Assembly (NCBI RefSeq): GCF_937951745.1 | Contig: NZ_CALFBQ010000004.1 | Coordinates: forward strand, 55,767-119,766 | Length of the DNA: 64,000 nucleotides | Direction of reading: 5' to 3' | DNA from: an uncultured Chloroflexus sp. | GTDB taxonomy: Bacteria; Chloroflexota; Chloroflexia; Chloroflexales; Chloroflexaceae | In this document: positions 9,464-18,035 of the stretch, in pieces | Layout of the letters: every line of letters begins with the position of its first letter | Position numbering within the stretch: the stretch's first letter is position 1 | Notes under the pieces: generated by a model | What the model saw: only the letters and a program-made list of their open reading frames with translations | What the model was told of the DNA's origin: nothing | Database searches by the model: none | Translations under genes and position numbers: made by a program

Positions 9464-9763
9464 ATGTTCTTCTGTTTTGATCATATCTATTGCTCGCCAG
9501 CCGGCAATATGGCGATCACATCTCAACGGGAAAGCGAACATCCCGTAGAGTATCGTTTGGTGGTGGCAAATCAACTTCTCTATATTATCTTTGATGGTGG
9601 CAAGCGTTGGAGTGGCTATGTCATACGCCCTTCCGATGGCATCGAAGCCTCGTTTAGCAGTCGTAGCTGCCTAGAGTATGTCATCGAGGGCTTGATCGGA
9701 CGGCGGGTTTGGCCGCAGTATCGCCAGCAAGTGCTAGCGTTGCTTGACCAGTTTCAAGCCTGA
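9464..9763 (+). CDS. Hypothetical protein, 99 residues
   Basis: Not recognised. The start at 9464 is chosen because AGGAG ends 8 nt upstream; an ATG at 9458 is too close to it. The protein is soluble, with alternating aromatic and charged stretches (MFFCFDHIYC at the start, LVVANQLLYIIFDGG in the middle) that suggest a small mixed alpha-beta fold, and a helical C-terminus. No signal peptide or membrane helix. It stands alone, divergent from the hydrogenase-like operon, and ends in front of a strong hairpin. Confidence 0.65.
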   Translation: MFFCFDHIYCSPAGNMAITSQRESEHPVEYRLVVANQLLYIIFDGGKRWSGYVIRPSDGIEASFSSRSCLEYVIEGLIGRRVWPQYRQQVLALLDQFQA

Positions 9764-9802
9764 AGCGTGTGACAACGGTTCACGATGAGACGATGTTGCC
9801 TG

Positions 9803-9827
9803 AACGACAGCCCAACGGGCTGTCGTT
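9803..9827. terminator. Bidirectional terminator hairpin
   Basis: Perfect 11-bp stem (AACGACAGCCC / GGGCTGTCGTT) with a 3-nt AAC loop between two convergent genes (99-residue protein and dppB-like). Runs of T are short, so it may serve both directions imperfectly. Confidence 0.7.
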
Positions 9828-9861
9828 GCTGTTTCGGGCGTACTGGATGTTAAGGTCTGTT

Positions 9862-10827
9862 TCAGGCCGGTTCGCGTTCGTCACCGAGCCGGATGCGGGG
9901 ATCGAGCAGCGCGTACAGTAGATCCGCTAACAAGTTGGCAACTGCGAAGATGACAACCGTGATCATAGCGACGGCTTGCAGCAAAAGCAGATCGCGCCGA
10001 TCAATGGCGAAGGTTAGCAGCCGGCCAATCCCCGGGTAGTTGTAGACGTTCTCTACCACAATCAACCCGCTGATTAACCATCCCAGACTGATCGCGATCA
10101 CCGTAATCGTGGGCAAGAGTGCGTTGCGCAAGACGTGCCGGCGCAGAATGGCGAGCGGTGACAATCCCTTGAGGGTTGCGGTACGAACATACTCTTGGCG
10201 CAGTTCGGTGATCACGCCGGTGCGGGTAAGGCGGGCGATGTAAGCGAGCAATACGAGCGTAGCGGTGATGGCCGGCAAGGCTAATTGGGGCGCGATCTCG
10301 ATCAAGGTGGCGTCGGGCCGGATTGATGAGTTGGCCGGCAGCCAGCGCAACCGAAAGGCGAAGAGGTCGATCAGTAGTAAGCCGGTGACGAATTCGGGCA
10401 AGCCGGTGACTGAGAGGAGGCTCACATTAATGACGGTGTCGTCGGGTTTGCCGGCCCGCCAGCCTGCCCACACGCCAAGGCCGATGCCGAGCGGCAATGC
10501 AAGCAGAAGAGTAGCGCTGGCCAGTAATAGTGAATTGCCGAGCCGCTCGAACACGAGCGGGCGAATGGGTTGACGTGTGCTGTACGAGATGCCCCAATCA
10601 CCGGTGATAAAGCCGCGCAGCCAGTCGAGGTATTGGACGGGCAACGGGCGATCGAGGCCGAGTTCGGCGCGTAGTGCGGCCAACGCCGCTTCGCCAGCTT
10701 CGCGGCCCAACAGTACGCGGGCGACATCGCCGGGTAATAGCCGGCAGATTAAAAAGATGATCAGTGAGCTGATGAGGACCGTTACCCCCAGTAAGAGAAT
10801 GCGGCGCAGCAGGTAGCGCAGGATCAT
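9862..10827 (-). CDS. DppB-type peptide/nickel ABC transporter permease
   Basis: A 321-residue inner membrane permease of the DppB/OppB/NikB family with six membrane helices. The N-terminal helix and RLLPGDVA segment, a periplasmic loop with LGLDRPLPVQYLDWL and GDWGISY, and the cytoplasmic EAA loop (RTATLKGLSPLAILRRHVLRNALLP) are all present and full length. It would pair with a DppC permease, two ATPases and a binding protein, none of which is adjacent: the next minus-strand gene upstream begins a different operon. The partners must be elsewhere if it is active. Confidence 0.88.
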   Translation of the reverse strand: MILRYLLRRILLLGVTVLISSLIIFLICRLLPGDVARVLLGREAGEAALAALRAELGLDRPLPVQYLDWLRGFITGDWGISYSTRQPIRPLVFERLGNSLLLASATLLLALPLGIGLGVWAGWRAGKPDDTVINVSLLSVTGLPEFVTGLLLIDLFAFRLRWLPANSSIRPDATLIEIAPQLALPAITATLVLLAYIARLTRTGVITELRQEYVRTATLKGLSPLAILRRHVLRNALLPTITVIAISLGWLISGLIVVENVYNYPGIGRLLTFAIDRRDLLLLQAVAMITVVIFAVANLLADLLYALLDPRIRLGDEREPA

Positions 10828-11222
10828 AAGCTATCTCGTCTGGTTGTTCACAGTTTCCATTCCTCCCCATAGTGTAACCCACTATTCGCTTGTGATGTTT
10901 TGGCGTCTGGTTGTGGCGACTGTCCTCATCTCCAACTCCTTGCCCACGCCAGCGGGCAAGGGGCGCTGCGGTGTTCCGCTCCACGGTGCCTGTCCCGCCG
11001 ATCAGGCAGCGTTCTCGCTCCTGCCGTCAGGCGGGAACGAGGGCCGGGGGTGTGAGGGCCAACGCCAAGAGCGCCGCGGCGCCGGACGGCTGGCCGGCAC
11101 CGCAGAGACGTAAAGTTCTTTAACGCAAAGATGCCAAGGAACGCAGAGAGCGCAAAGGTATGAGGGAAGGTGATCATCCGCTGCGTTCTTGGCGCCCTCT
11201 GCGGTAAATCACCCGCCATCCC
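10828..11222. repeat. Gene-free stretch with dispersed repeat fragments
   Basis: No credible gene. The first third is ordinary AT-richer DNA in front of the permease gene. From about 10930 there is a GC-rich block with inverted short runs (CCAGCGGGCAAGGGGCG, GCCGTCAGGCGGGAACGAGG) resembling DNA near 63600. From about 11100 the CGCAAAG...CGCAGAG family appears in both orientations (11119-11165 and 11178-11210). Confidence 0.5.
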
Positions 11223-12947
11223 CTACTCATCCAATCCGGCCAGCAGCAGATCGCCCTCGGCGGCGGTGATGCGCCCTTCGGCGACCATCTGCAAGATCGA
11301 GGCCCGTTGTTGTTCGCGCTCCGCCTCGCTAAGTGGTGCCGAGCGCAGTTGAATGGTTTGGCCGGTTGCCGGCGGTGGCGACGGCGGTGCATGGTGTGGC
11401 GGGGCCGGCGGCACGGGCGGCACGGGTGGTACGGGCGGTACGGGTGGCACAGGTGGCACAGGCGGGGGTGGTTGGATGCGACTGAGTGCGCGTTCCACCG
11501 CCTCAAGGGCGCCACTCAGGCCAGCCGCTGCCGCCTGCCGGGCCTGCTCTTTGATCCGCTCGATCCGGTCGGGATCGAGCCGCCATTCGCGCTGATTGAT
11601 CCGCACCCGCACCCGTTCGGGGCCGGCTTCCTCTTTCAATTGGCGCGCGCGCTTGGCGAAACGGTCGGCAGCAGCGCGCGCCCGCTCAGCCGCATCCGGA
11701 TCGCGGCCCGATAGCGCGCTGCGCAGCTCGGCGGCTAGCTCGCGGCCTAGTTCGCTCAACTCACGGCCCAGCTCGCGGCCCAGTTCACCTAACTCTTGCC
11801 CCAGTTGTGCGCCGATACTGCTGAACGACCCCGGTTGGGCGGGGCCTTTGACGACCAAATCGCCGCCCACGATGAGGCGTAGACTGGCCGCTCCGTTGCC
11901 GTAACGCAGCTCGACCTCTTGGCCGGGGAACGACGGCTGCGCGCCGGCCCCGCTAATCTCGCCGCCTACCACTGCTGTCAGCGCCAGATCGGGTGTTTCG
12001 GGAAGATGGATCGTTGCATCACCACCCACTTGTGCCCGGATAACGCTGCCGGTGCTACAATTGGCGCGTAACGACAAATCGCCTCCCACTGCGTTGATGC
12101 TTAGGTTGCCGCTGGCCTGCTTAATTGTGCAGTCACCGCCGACATTGCCAATCGCCAGATCACCTGTCACGCTGGCCAGCTTGCAGTCGCCGCCGATGAT
12201 GCCGATCTGACCGCCGACCAGCTTGCCGATCTCTATGTCGCCGGCGACCGTCTCAACGCTCAATTGATCGATCTGCGCATCCTCGGTATCAACATCACCG
12301 CTTACCGACAGGCACTGCAACGCCCGCGCCTGCCCGCTTACCGTCAGATCGCCGTTCACCCGATCGAGCCGGAGATGGGCGACGCCGGTGGCGGCAATCT
12401 CAACATCACCATTGATCACGCTGACCACCAACTGCTCACTGAGGCCGTTAGCAGTTAAATCGCCATCGAGGCGCTGCACTGCCATGCTTAGCACAGTGCG
12501 CGCCGTGACATCACCAGCTACGCTGCTAAACTGGGCCACCGGTACATCAATCAACGTGACATCGCCATGAATGTCAGCCGTCGCCGCTAACTCAGCAACT
12601 GCGGTCGCAGTGACATCGCCGGCTAGATAGCCAATTGCGACGTGCTCGGTAATCTGGCGCAATGCCAGATCACCGCTGAGCCGATCTACCTTTACCCGGC
12701 GCAGGTTCATCACCCGCGCGTCGCCATCGCAAACCGAAATCCGCACTTCAGCGGTGGCAGGCACGGCCAACTGCACATCGCCATCGCACGGGCCGATGAC
12801 CACCCCCGCTTCGCCGATCTGCACCGCCACCGGCTCATCAGCTTGCCACTCGATCGCCGGCTCGTCCCAGCCGCGAATTGTGAGATCACCCTCGACCGGT
12901 TGGATCGTGATCGTGATTGGCTCCTCAACCGGAATTCGTTCTTTCAT
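11223..12947 (-). CDS. DUF4097-like beta-repeat protein with amphipathic repeat, VPP tract and SHOCT-like tail
   Basis: 574 residues, last gene of a three-gene operon, with AGGAG 7 nt before ATG. Residues about 1-370 are a long series of ~20-residue units, many with a turn of the form GDV, GDL or GDC (LSGDLAL, LAGDVTA, IHGDVTL, VNGDLTV, IGGDCKL, VGGDLSL), as expected for a beta-solenoid of the DUF4097/putative adhesin type. Next comes an amphipathic repeat (LGQELGELGRELGREL), a charged helical part, a VPP tract, and a C-terminal helical hairpin ILQMVAEGRITAAEGDLLL. No signal peptide is seen, so a cytoplasmic or membrane-stress role is more likely than adhesion. Function unknown. Confidence 0.72.
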   Translation of the reverse strand: MKERIPVEEPITITIQPVEGDLTIRGWDEPAIEWQADEPVAVQIGEAGVVIGPCDGDVQLAVPATAEVRISVCDGDARVMNLRRVKVDRLSGDLALRQITEHVAIGYLAGDVTATAVAELAATADIHGDVTLIDVPVAQFSSVAGDVTARTVLSMAVQRLDGDLTANGLSEQLVVSVINGDVEIAATGVAHLRLDRVNGDLTVSGQARALQCLSVSGDVDTEDAQIDQLSVETVAGDIEIGKLVGGQIGIIGGDCKLASVTGDLAIGNVGGDCTIKQASGNLSINAVGGDLSLRANCSTGSVIRAQVGGDATIHLPETPDLALTAVVGGEISGAGAQPSFPGQEVELRYGNGAASLRLIVGGDLVVKGPAQPGSFSSIGAQLGQELGELGRELGRELSELGRELAAELRSALSGRDPDAAERARAAADRFAKRARQLKEEAGPERVRVRINQREWRLDPDRIERIKEQARQAAAAGLSGALEAVERALSRIQPPPPVPPVPPVPPVPPVPPVPPAPPHHAPPSPPPATGQTIQLRSAPLSEAEREQQRASILQMVAEGRITAAEGDLLLAGLDE

Positions 12948-12977
12948 CGTCGTGCTCCTGAGCTACTCACTAGCTCG

Positions 12978-13343
12978 CTATTCGACCACTATCTCGATTC
13001 GTTCACCCTCTTCCAAATCCTGCCATTCGAGCAGCAATCCGGTCGTGCCCCGCTCAACGCTGCGGATCAGCTCTTCGAGGGCGCTGCCGCTCAGTTGGGG
13101 CGCCAGCCGCGCGCCAAGCCGCAGACCGACGTTGATCAAGCTGACCGGAATGGCCACCGAGGCTTTGAGGCGTTGCGACGCCAGATCGGTCACGCGCACC
13201 CGCACCAAGCGGGCGTGGCTGCGTTCGAGCGGGCGCGGGTCGGCGCTGAGGGCATCGAGCAGGCGGGCGGCTTCAGCAGCCGAAAGCTGGCCCTGTTCGA
13301 TCATCTGCAAAATCCGGTGACGTTCTTCATTTGCGCTGTTCAT
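12978..13343 (-). CDS. SHOCT-like domain protein, 121 residues
   Basis: The N-terminus carries the short helical hairpin ILQMIEQGQLSAAEAARLL (residues about 11-30), the same motif that closes the neighbouring beta-repeat protein. The rest (residues 40-121) is a compact domain with a long helix that includes SLINVGLRLGARL and a beta-rich end ERIEIVVE. AAGGGAG stands 6 nt before the ATG. It overlaps the upstream DUF2089 gene by 17 bp, so the genes are coupled. No enzyme motif is visible; a regulatory or envelope-stress role is a guess from the usual company of DUF2089 and DUF4097 proteins. Confidence 0.72.
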   Translation of the reverse strand: MNSANEERHRILQMIEQGQLSAAEAARLLDALSADPRPLERSHARLVRVRVTDLASQRLKASVAIPVSLINVGLRLGARLAPQLSGSALEELIRSVERGTTGLLLEWQDLEEGERIEIVVE

Positions 13344-13707
13344 CGCCGACTCCCTTCAGCAAGCGGAGTGCCTCTTCAACCGAAATCTCGCGTGCGGCGA
13401 GGCGGTCGAGAATCTGGCGGCGATCGACGCGCGGTTCGTGTTCGGGCGGGCCGCCGAGCAGAGCAACAATCTCATCGAGGCGAGCGCGGGCGGTGTTGTA
13501 AGCAATATCGAGCTCGGCTGCGAGGCGCTGGATATTGCCACGATTCTTGACTAGCAACTCTACAAACGCCAACTGTTCGGGCGAGAGCCGGCCAATCCAG
13601 CCGAGGCTAAAACGGCCTTCTATCACGATCCCGCTGCTCGGCGACTCGAGCCGGGTCACGATCAACTCACCGCCAGTAATGGGATCACGGGTAAGAAGCG
13701 GGTGCAT
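13327..13707 (-). CDS. DUF2089 family protein
   Basis: 126 residues. The N-terminus (HPLLTRDPITGGEL) and the middle (RLSPEQLAFVELLVKNRGN, then a helix-turn-helix-like AAELDIAYNTARARLDEIV) match the DUF2089 family, which is thought to be regulatory. The typical zinc-binding cysteines of some members are absent. The C-terminus (ILDRLAAREISVEEALRLL) is again the helical hairpin shared with the two downstream proteins. It is the first gene of the operon, with AAGGAG 7 nt before the start. Confidence 0.78.
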   Translation of the reverse strand: MHPLLTRDPITGGELIVTRLESPSSGIVIEGRFSLGWIGRLSPEQLAFVELLVKNRGNIQRLAAELDIAYNTARARLDEIVALLGGPPEHEPRVDRRQILDRLAAREISVEEALRLLKGVGDEQRK

Positions 13708-14025
13708 AGGGGTCTCCTTGCTGTTGTGCGAATGTTACTAGATTGCTGCCTCACCGCTTTGGATTGAAGGGCGAACAGAACACGTGATCGCACACAACCG
13801 TTGATTGCTATGCGATGGCTCAACGCTCGGCTCCGCGCTCCCCTCTCCCGCGCTATGGGGCGGGGCTGGGGGTGGAGGGTAAACCGGCTCACCAGCATCC
13901 TATCAACCGTATCTACGTGCATACGTGCTGTCTGTCCTTGGAGTTCATTGGGCGAGAAGTCGAACGTTTCAGCGTGGGCAGGTGAGTAGCGAGACGTTTT
14001 GGACGGTGATCACAAGTTGTCTCCA
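13708..14025. other. Gene-free intergenic stretch
   Basis: Holds no credible gene. It contains the upstream region of the DUF2089 operon and a GC-rich low-complexity block (about 13835-13880, CCCCTCTCCCGC and GGGGCGGGGCTGGGGG) of the kind seen in other spacers here. No clear promoter or RNA gene was found. Confidence 0.4.
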
Positions 14026-14247
14026 TCACTCAAACGCTTTATCCGCATAGGTGAGGTGACTGGTGCGGCGATCAACCGCGTAGCGCAACAGGCGCTGACC
14101 AAGCCGGATCAAGAGCCAGCCGAGCCAACGCGCTGGGCGGTGCGCGAAGCGCGCGCGCGGGCATAACCGGGCTTGGGCGGCCTCGGCGATCCGTTCGTTG
14201 CTTGTGTGCGGCCATAGCTTCTCGTGATGGTAGAGATCGCGCATCAT
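14026..14247 (-). CDS. Small hypothetical protein, 73 residues
   Basis: Not recognised. The reading frame is supported by TGAGGTG 5 nt before the ATG at 14247 (a second ATG follows at 14244). The protein is basic and helical, with HHEKLWPHTSNERIAEAAQARL near the start and an amphipathic WLGWLLIRLGQRLLRYAV segment that could lie on a membrane. It is divergent from the ECF S-component gene, and the two share an AT-rich region with inverted repeats, which suggests joint regulation. Confidence 0.5.
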   Translation of the reverse strand: MMRDLYHHEKLWPHTSNERIAEAAQARLCPRARFAHRPARWLGWLLIRLGQRLLRYAVDRRTSHLTYADKAFE

Positions 14248-14275
14248 TGTCACACCTCAGAAATTTTTCATTTGT

Positions 14276-14325
14276 TTGGTAATAATTGCCAATCTGGATG
14301 AAATATTACCATCTAGAATGGTGAT
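14276..14325. promoter_or_regulatory. Pair of inverted repeats in a divergent promoter region
   Basis: TTGGTAATAATTGCCAA (14276-14292) is a near-perfect 17-bp palindrome. ATTACCATCTAGAATGGTGAT (14305-14325) is a second imperfect one. TGGTAAT and ATTACCA recur as inverted half sites. The AT-rich style recalls Fur/Zur-type boxes, but the regulator cannot be named from this. Confidence 0.5.
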
Positions 14326-14390
14326 TGTCAATAGCTCTCTGATTAATTTTGGTATTCGATCGGTATTTCTTGATGGAAAAGGCTTGTGGT

Positions 14391-15224
14391 ATGATAACAG
14401 CTATGACCGCACAATCTGCTCATCACAACCGATGGTCAGCGCGCGCTGGCGATCTGGCGCTGGCCCTGATCTGTTTGCTCGGTGCAATCGCGTTTCTCTA
14501 TCCCTTTGCGATGGGACGGGCCGAAACCGGGTTTGACCAAGCACATGCCGCTACTGCGCCGATCTTCTTCGCCCTGCTCGGGCCGGCATTATTGGCGCTG
14601 CTGATTGCCGAGCTAAGTGCCGGACGGCTTAATACTCGTATCCTTGCCGTATTGGGGGTGCTGACCGGCGTGGTAGCGGTGCTGCGGTTGCCGGCTGGGC
14701 CGGGAGATTCGCCCACCTTCTTCTTCCTCATCATCCTCGCCGGCTATGTGTACGGTGCACGCTTCGGCTTTCTGCTCGGTGCGCTGGCGCTGCTGGTCTC
14801 AGCCCTGCTCACTGGCGGGGTCGGGCCGTGGTTGCCGTTTCAGATGTTTGTCAGCGGTTGGATGGGGATGAGCGCCGGTCTGCTCGTGCCGCTGGGCCGG
14901 CGCTTGCGACCGGGTGGGTGGGCCGAGATCGGACTACTGGCCGGCTTCGGCTACCTGTGGGGGTTTCTGTTTGGCGCACTCATGAACCTCTGGTTCTGGC
15001 CGTTTGCGCCTCCCGGCGAACTCGGCTGGACGCCGGGCAGCGGCGTGGTGGCGACGCTCCGCCAGTATGCCATTTTTTACGCCGTGACCTCGTTGGCGTG
15101 GGATGCTGTGCGCGCTTTTGGCAACGCCGTCTTGATCGCGCTGCTGGGGCGGCTCGTCCTCAAAGAATTGCGCCGGTTTCGTAACCGCTTCTGGTTTACG
15201 GTTGTGGAAGGCATGGAGGTATAG
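14391..15224 (+). CDS. ECF transporter S component
   Basis: A 277-residue integral membrane protein with six or seven helices. The region from GDSPTFFFLIILAGYVYG to GGVGPWLPFQMF matches substrate-binding S components of energy-coupling factor transporters (CbrT-like branch), which take up vitamins or metal-linked cofactors. The start at 14391 has AAGG 8 nt upstream. The family length is usually about 180-220; the extra N-terminal ~30 residues are polar. No ATPase (EcfA) or EcfT gene is adjacent, so it would use a shared module. The substrate is unknown; inverted repeats upstream may point to metal or cofactor control. Confidence 0.75.
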   Translation: MITAMTAQSAHHNRWSARAGDLALALICLLGAIAFLYPFAMGRAETGFDQAHAATAPIFFALLGPALLALLIAELSAGRLNTRILAVLGVLTGVVAVLRLPAGPGDSPTFFFLIILAGYVYGARFGFLLGALALLVSALLTGGVGPWLPFQMFVSGWMGMSAGLLVPLGRRLRPGGWAEIGLLAGFGYLWGFLFGALMNLWFWPFAPPGELGWTPGSGVVATLRQYAIFYAVTSLAWDAVRAFGNAVLIALLGRLVLKELRRFRNRFWFTVVEGMEV

Positions 15225-15508
15225 CCAGTCTGGGTTGTTTGTGCGCTGCTCCTTGTGTCAGTGCGCGTCGCCGGAGGCGGGGCTAAAGTTGAGGTCTCTC
15301 ACCGTCGAGAGCGCGTGAGGGGCGACCTATCCTAACGATGTTTGCAAACCTTCACGCTCTTTGCGCCGTTGCGTTGGTCCTCACCCGTGTTTACTCCGAG
15401 CGTGCTGCGGATGATCCCTTGCCAAAGCCTCTGCGTCTTCTGCGGTCAAAAACCGCTGCGTTCTCTACGGCAAGTCGTCGGGCTTTCGCCTTTTCGCGCC
15501 AAAAACAA
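15225..15508. repeat. Intergenic dispersed repeats
   Basis: No gene. From about 15347 to 15480 it contains degraded copies of the CTTTGCGCCGTTGCG / CTCTGCGTCTTCTGCGG repeat family (the reverse complement of CGCAAAGGCGCAGAG). Confidence 0.5.
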
Positions 15509-15537
15509 CCCCACCACTGCGTCACGCAGTGGTGGGG
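15509..15537 (-). terminator. Rho-independent terminator of amt
   Basis: Perfect 13-bp stem CCCCACCACTGCG / CGCAGTGGTGGGG with a TCA loop. On the minus strand it is followed by TTGTTTTT. It lies 27 nt past the end of the ammonium transporter gene. Confidence 0.85.
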
Positions 15538-15563
15538 GCGCAAGGAGGAGGGTACATTTCGCG

Positions 15564-16979
15564 TTACTTGGCTAGCGCGCCGCTCACACTGCTGCCCGCC
15601 GGTGTCACAGCCAGATCGGGGTATGCCACCATCCCGTGCTCGCCGATATCGAGACCGGCCTCTTCCTCTTCTTTTCTCACGCGCAGACCGATCGTCGCCT
15701 TGATAGCGAAGAACATCAACGCCGCCGTCGCCACCGTCCAGAACCCAACTGCTACCACGCCGACCAACTGCGAGATGAGCAGGGTCAAGCCGCCGCCGTA
15801 GAACAGACCGGTGGTGCCGGTATTGCCGGGGATCGAGGCGAAGAGACCGACCGCTAGCGTCCCCCAGATACCGCTGATCAAGTGAACCGGCACTGCACCG
15901 ACCGGATCATCGATCTTCAGTTTCTCAAGCAATTCCGCTGAGAAGACTACGATCGGACCAGCGATGAAACCGATGATAATTGACGAGAGCGGATCGACGT
16001 AGGCGCAACCAGCAGTAATTGCCACCAAGCCACCCAACACGCCGTTAAGGGTCTGGCCCAGATCAGGCTTGCCATAACGCAACCACGCGGTGAAGAGCGC
16101 GCCTAATGCACCAGCCGCCGCCGCCAGATTGGTCGTCACCGCCACCATCGCCACCGCATCAGCATCACCCTGCGAAGCAATCGCCAATTGCGAGCCGGGG
16201 TTGAACCCAAACCAACCCAGCCAGAGAATGAAGGTGCCTAGCACGGCCAGCGACATATTGTGGCCGGGGATCACACGCGGCTTACCATTGGGGTCGAAGC
16301 GGCCAAGGCGGGGACCAAGGATCATCGCGCCCACCAACGAGGCCCAGCCGCCAACGCTATGCACCACTGTGCTGCCGGCAAAGTCGGTGAAGCCCCAGTT
16401 GCCTTCGGTGCTGCCGCTGTAGGTGTTCAGCCAGCCCGATCCGCTCCAAACCCAATGCACAACAACCGGGTAAATGAAGAGCGAGATAATGAAGCTATAG
16501 ATCAAATAAGCCGTGAACCTCGTGCGCTCAGCCATTGCGCCAGCGACAATCGTGGCCGCTGTGCCGGCGAAGACTACTTGGAAGAACCAGCTCGCCAGCA
16601 CTGGTACCTCACCCTCGGCAGTTACTGCCGAGAGGAAAAATTGGTCGGTGCCGATGAATCCGCCCGCCGAGGTGCCATAGGCGATTCCCCAACCCACCGC
16701 CCAGAAGGCGATCGAGCACATCACGAAGTCCATCAGGTTTTTGAACAAAATGTTCGTCGTGTTCTTTGAACGGGTCAGACCGGCGGTCAACATCGCAAAT
16801 CCGGCCTGCATAAAGAAGACTAGCGCCGCGGCAACGATCAGGAAGAAGGTATTCATTGCGACGGCTAGCTCCGCAGTGGTAGGGCCTTCTTGGGCGAAGG
16901 CGCGCCCGCTACCGACCAACCAGAGACCAAGGCCAAGACCCAGACCGAGACCGATCTTTGTGCGCCATGCAAGCTTCAT
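15564..16979 (-). CDS. amt: Ammonium transporter (Amt/MEP/Rh family)
   Basis: 471 residues: an N-terminal signal-like helix ending in GRAFAQ, then about eleven membrane helices. Family hallmarks are visible: MQAGFAMLTAGLTRSKN, DFAGSTVVHSVGGWASLVGA (pore histidine), FGFNPGSQLA and the second pore histidine in VPVHLISGIWG. It forms a trimeric ammonium/ammonia channel in the cytoplasmic membrane. No glnK/PII gene is adjacent on either side within this window, which is less usual. A long gene-free stretch lies upstream. Confidence 0.95.
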   Translation of the reverse strand: MKLAWRTKIGLGLGLGLGLWLVGSGRAFAQEGPTTAELAVAMNTFFLIVAAALVFFMQAGFAMLTAGLTRSKNTTNILFKNLMDFVMCSIAFWAVGWGIAYGTSAGGFIGTDQFFLSAVTAEGEVPVLASWFFQVVFAGTAATIVAGAMAERTRFTAYLIYSFIISLFIYPVVVHWVWSGSGWLNTYSGSTEGNWGFTDFAGSTVVHSVGGWASLVGAMILGPRLGRFDPNGKPRVIPGHNMSLAVLGTFILWLGWFGFNPGSQLAIASQGDADAVAMVAVTTNLAAAAGALGALFTAWLRYGKPDLGQTLNGVLGGLVAITAGCAYVDPLSSIIIGFIAGPIVVFSAELLEKLKIDDPVGAVPVHLISGIWGTLAVGLFASIPGNTGTTGLFYGGGLTLLISQLVGVVAVGFWTVATAALMFFAIKATIGLRVRKEEEEAGLDIGEHGMVAYPDLAVTPAGSSVSGALAK

Positions 16980-17868
16980 GAGAGCAGCTCCTTAACCATG
17001 AACTATTTAGCGATTGCATGTAACGCATGGAATGCATGTGCTCCATGCGTTTAGATAAAATGCACAAACCATCTGCCTCTGCCTCGTCGCAGGCCAAACA
17101 AGCATCATCGCGAGTGCAAACGGTTATATGCCGTTGCTATGAATTTGTGAATAGAGCATAATCACGGCGTATCCAGACAACAACCTTCAGATTCCTCACT
17201 CGTGCGCTCGCGGTTCATGCTGCAACACCGCAGATGATGGCCGCGCATTGCGCTTCACCCCCTTACCTTATGTGCATCGTGGCGATTGCCAACTTGTGCA
17301 ATCATTGATGCAATTATGATAACAGGCCCATATAGGCCTGCCAATAGATAGGATTGACAATCAATGTGTGTGGTAGTTTAGATTTTTTGTACAACTCCTC
17401 TTTAGAGAGAGAAGGGGGACAACGAATAACCGAATAGCGGAACGAATGGGGTAACGAATGGTAGTACACCATCCCCCTCCCCCCTTGTGGGGGAGGGGCA
17501 AGGGGTGGGGGCACCCTCCCCCTCCCCCCTTGTGGGGGAGGGGCAAGGGGTGGGGGCACCATCCCCCCTTGTGAGGGTGGGAGGTTATCAATTTCATCCA
17601 AAGCGTAACATCACCATCCCCCTCCCCCCTTGTGGGGGAGGGGCAAGGGGTGGGGGGGATATCTCCCGCGCCCAGCCGTTTGCGAACGACAGAATGAATT
17701 CCGTCCTACAGACGCACCCGTGAGACCGGAGCACGCCCTCTCTCTTCAACGGGGGGCGGGCTGGAGTGCAGGGCCTTTCCACTGCGTCGAGCAGGTGCTT
17801 AATGCGAGTTTCAAACCCGCCCCTTCCGCACCGCATTGGCCTTTCCGCCGTTCGTCCTATGCGCCGTT
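16980..17868. other. Long gene-free region upstream of amt
   Basis: About 900 bp without a credible gene. Near amt, CGCATGGA (17024-17031) and TCCATGCG (17042-17049) form an inverted repeat that could be a regulatory site. Around 17320 there is a small palindromic run (GGCCCATATAGGCC). The 45-bp G/C-tract repeats at 17469-17658 are listed separately. The remaining DNA shows no tRNA, riboswitch or coding bias that I can recognise. Confidence 0.45.
17469..17658. repeat. Three 45-bp G/C-tract direct repeats
   Basis: Units at 17469-17513, 17514-17558 and 17614-17658 are almost identical, each with CCCCCTCCCCCCTTGTG, then GGGGGAGGGGCAAGG and GGTGGGGG. A degenerate fourth piece sits at 17559-17583. 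Each unit can fold into a hairpin (CCCCTCCCCC / GGGGGAGGGG, loop TTGT). A related tract is at about 37785-37822. Confidence 0.85.
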
Positions 17869-17896
17869 TTGCACACTAGTAAAAATTTGGTATAAT
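17869..17896 (+). promoter_or_regulatory. Sigma-70 type promoter of the zinc-ribbon gene
   Basis: TTGCAC - 16 bp - TATAAT. Transcription would start near 17903, leaving a leader of about 130 nt before the ATG at 18036. Confidence 0.65.
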
Positions 17897-18035
17897 CAAT
17901 ATTCAAAGATGGTACGGATCTGGTACGCGCGAGCGATCCCCTGCTGAGCCTCCCCCTCGGTCGAGTTCGGACGCAACGCAGCCCACGCACCGGCCACCTA
18001 AACCCTTCGTTGTTCTGCTAGAGGAGTAGCGAGCC

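Noticed and set aside
17469..17658. Possible CRISPR array
   Set aside because: Only three units, two of them directly adjacent without spacers, and no cas genes.
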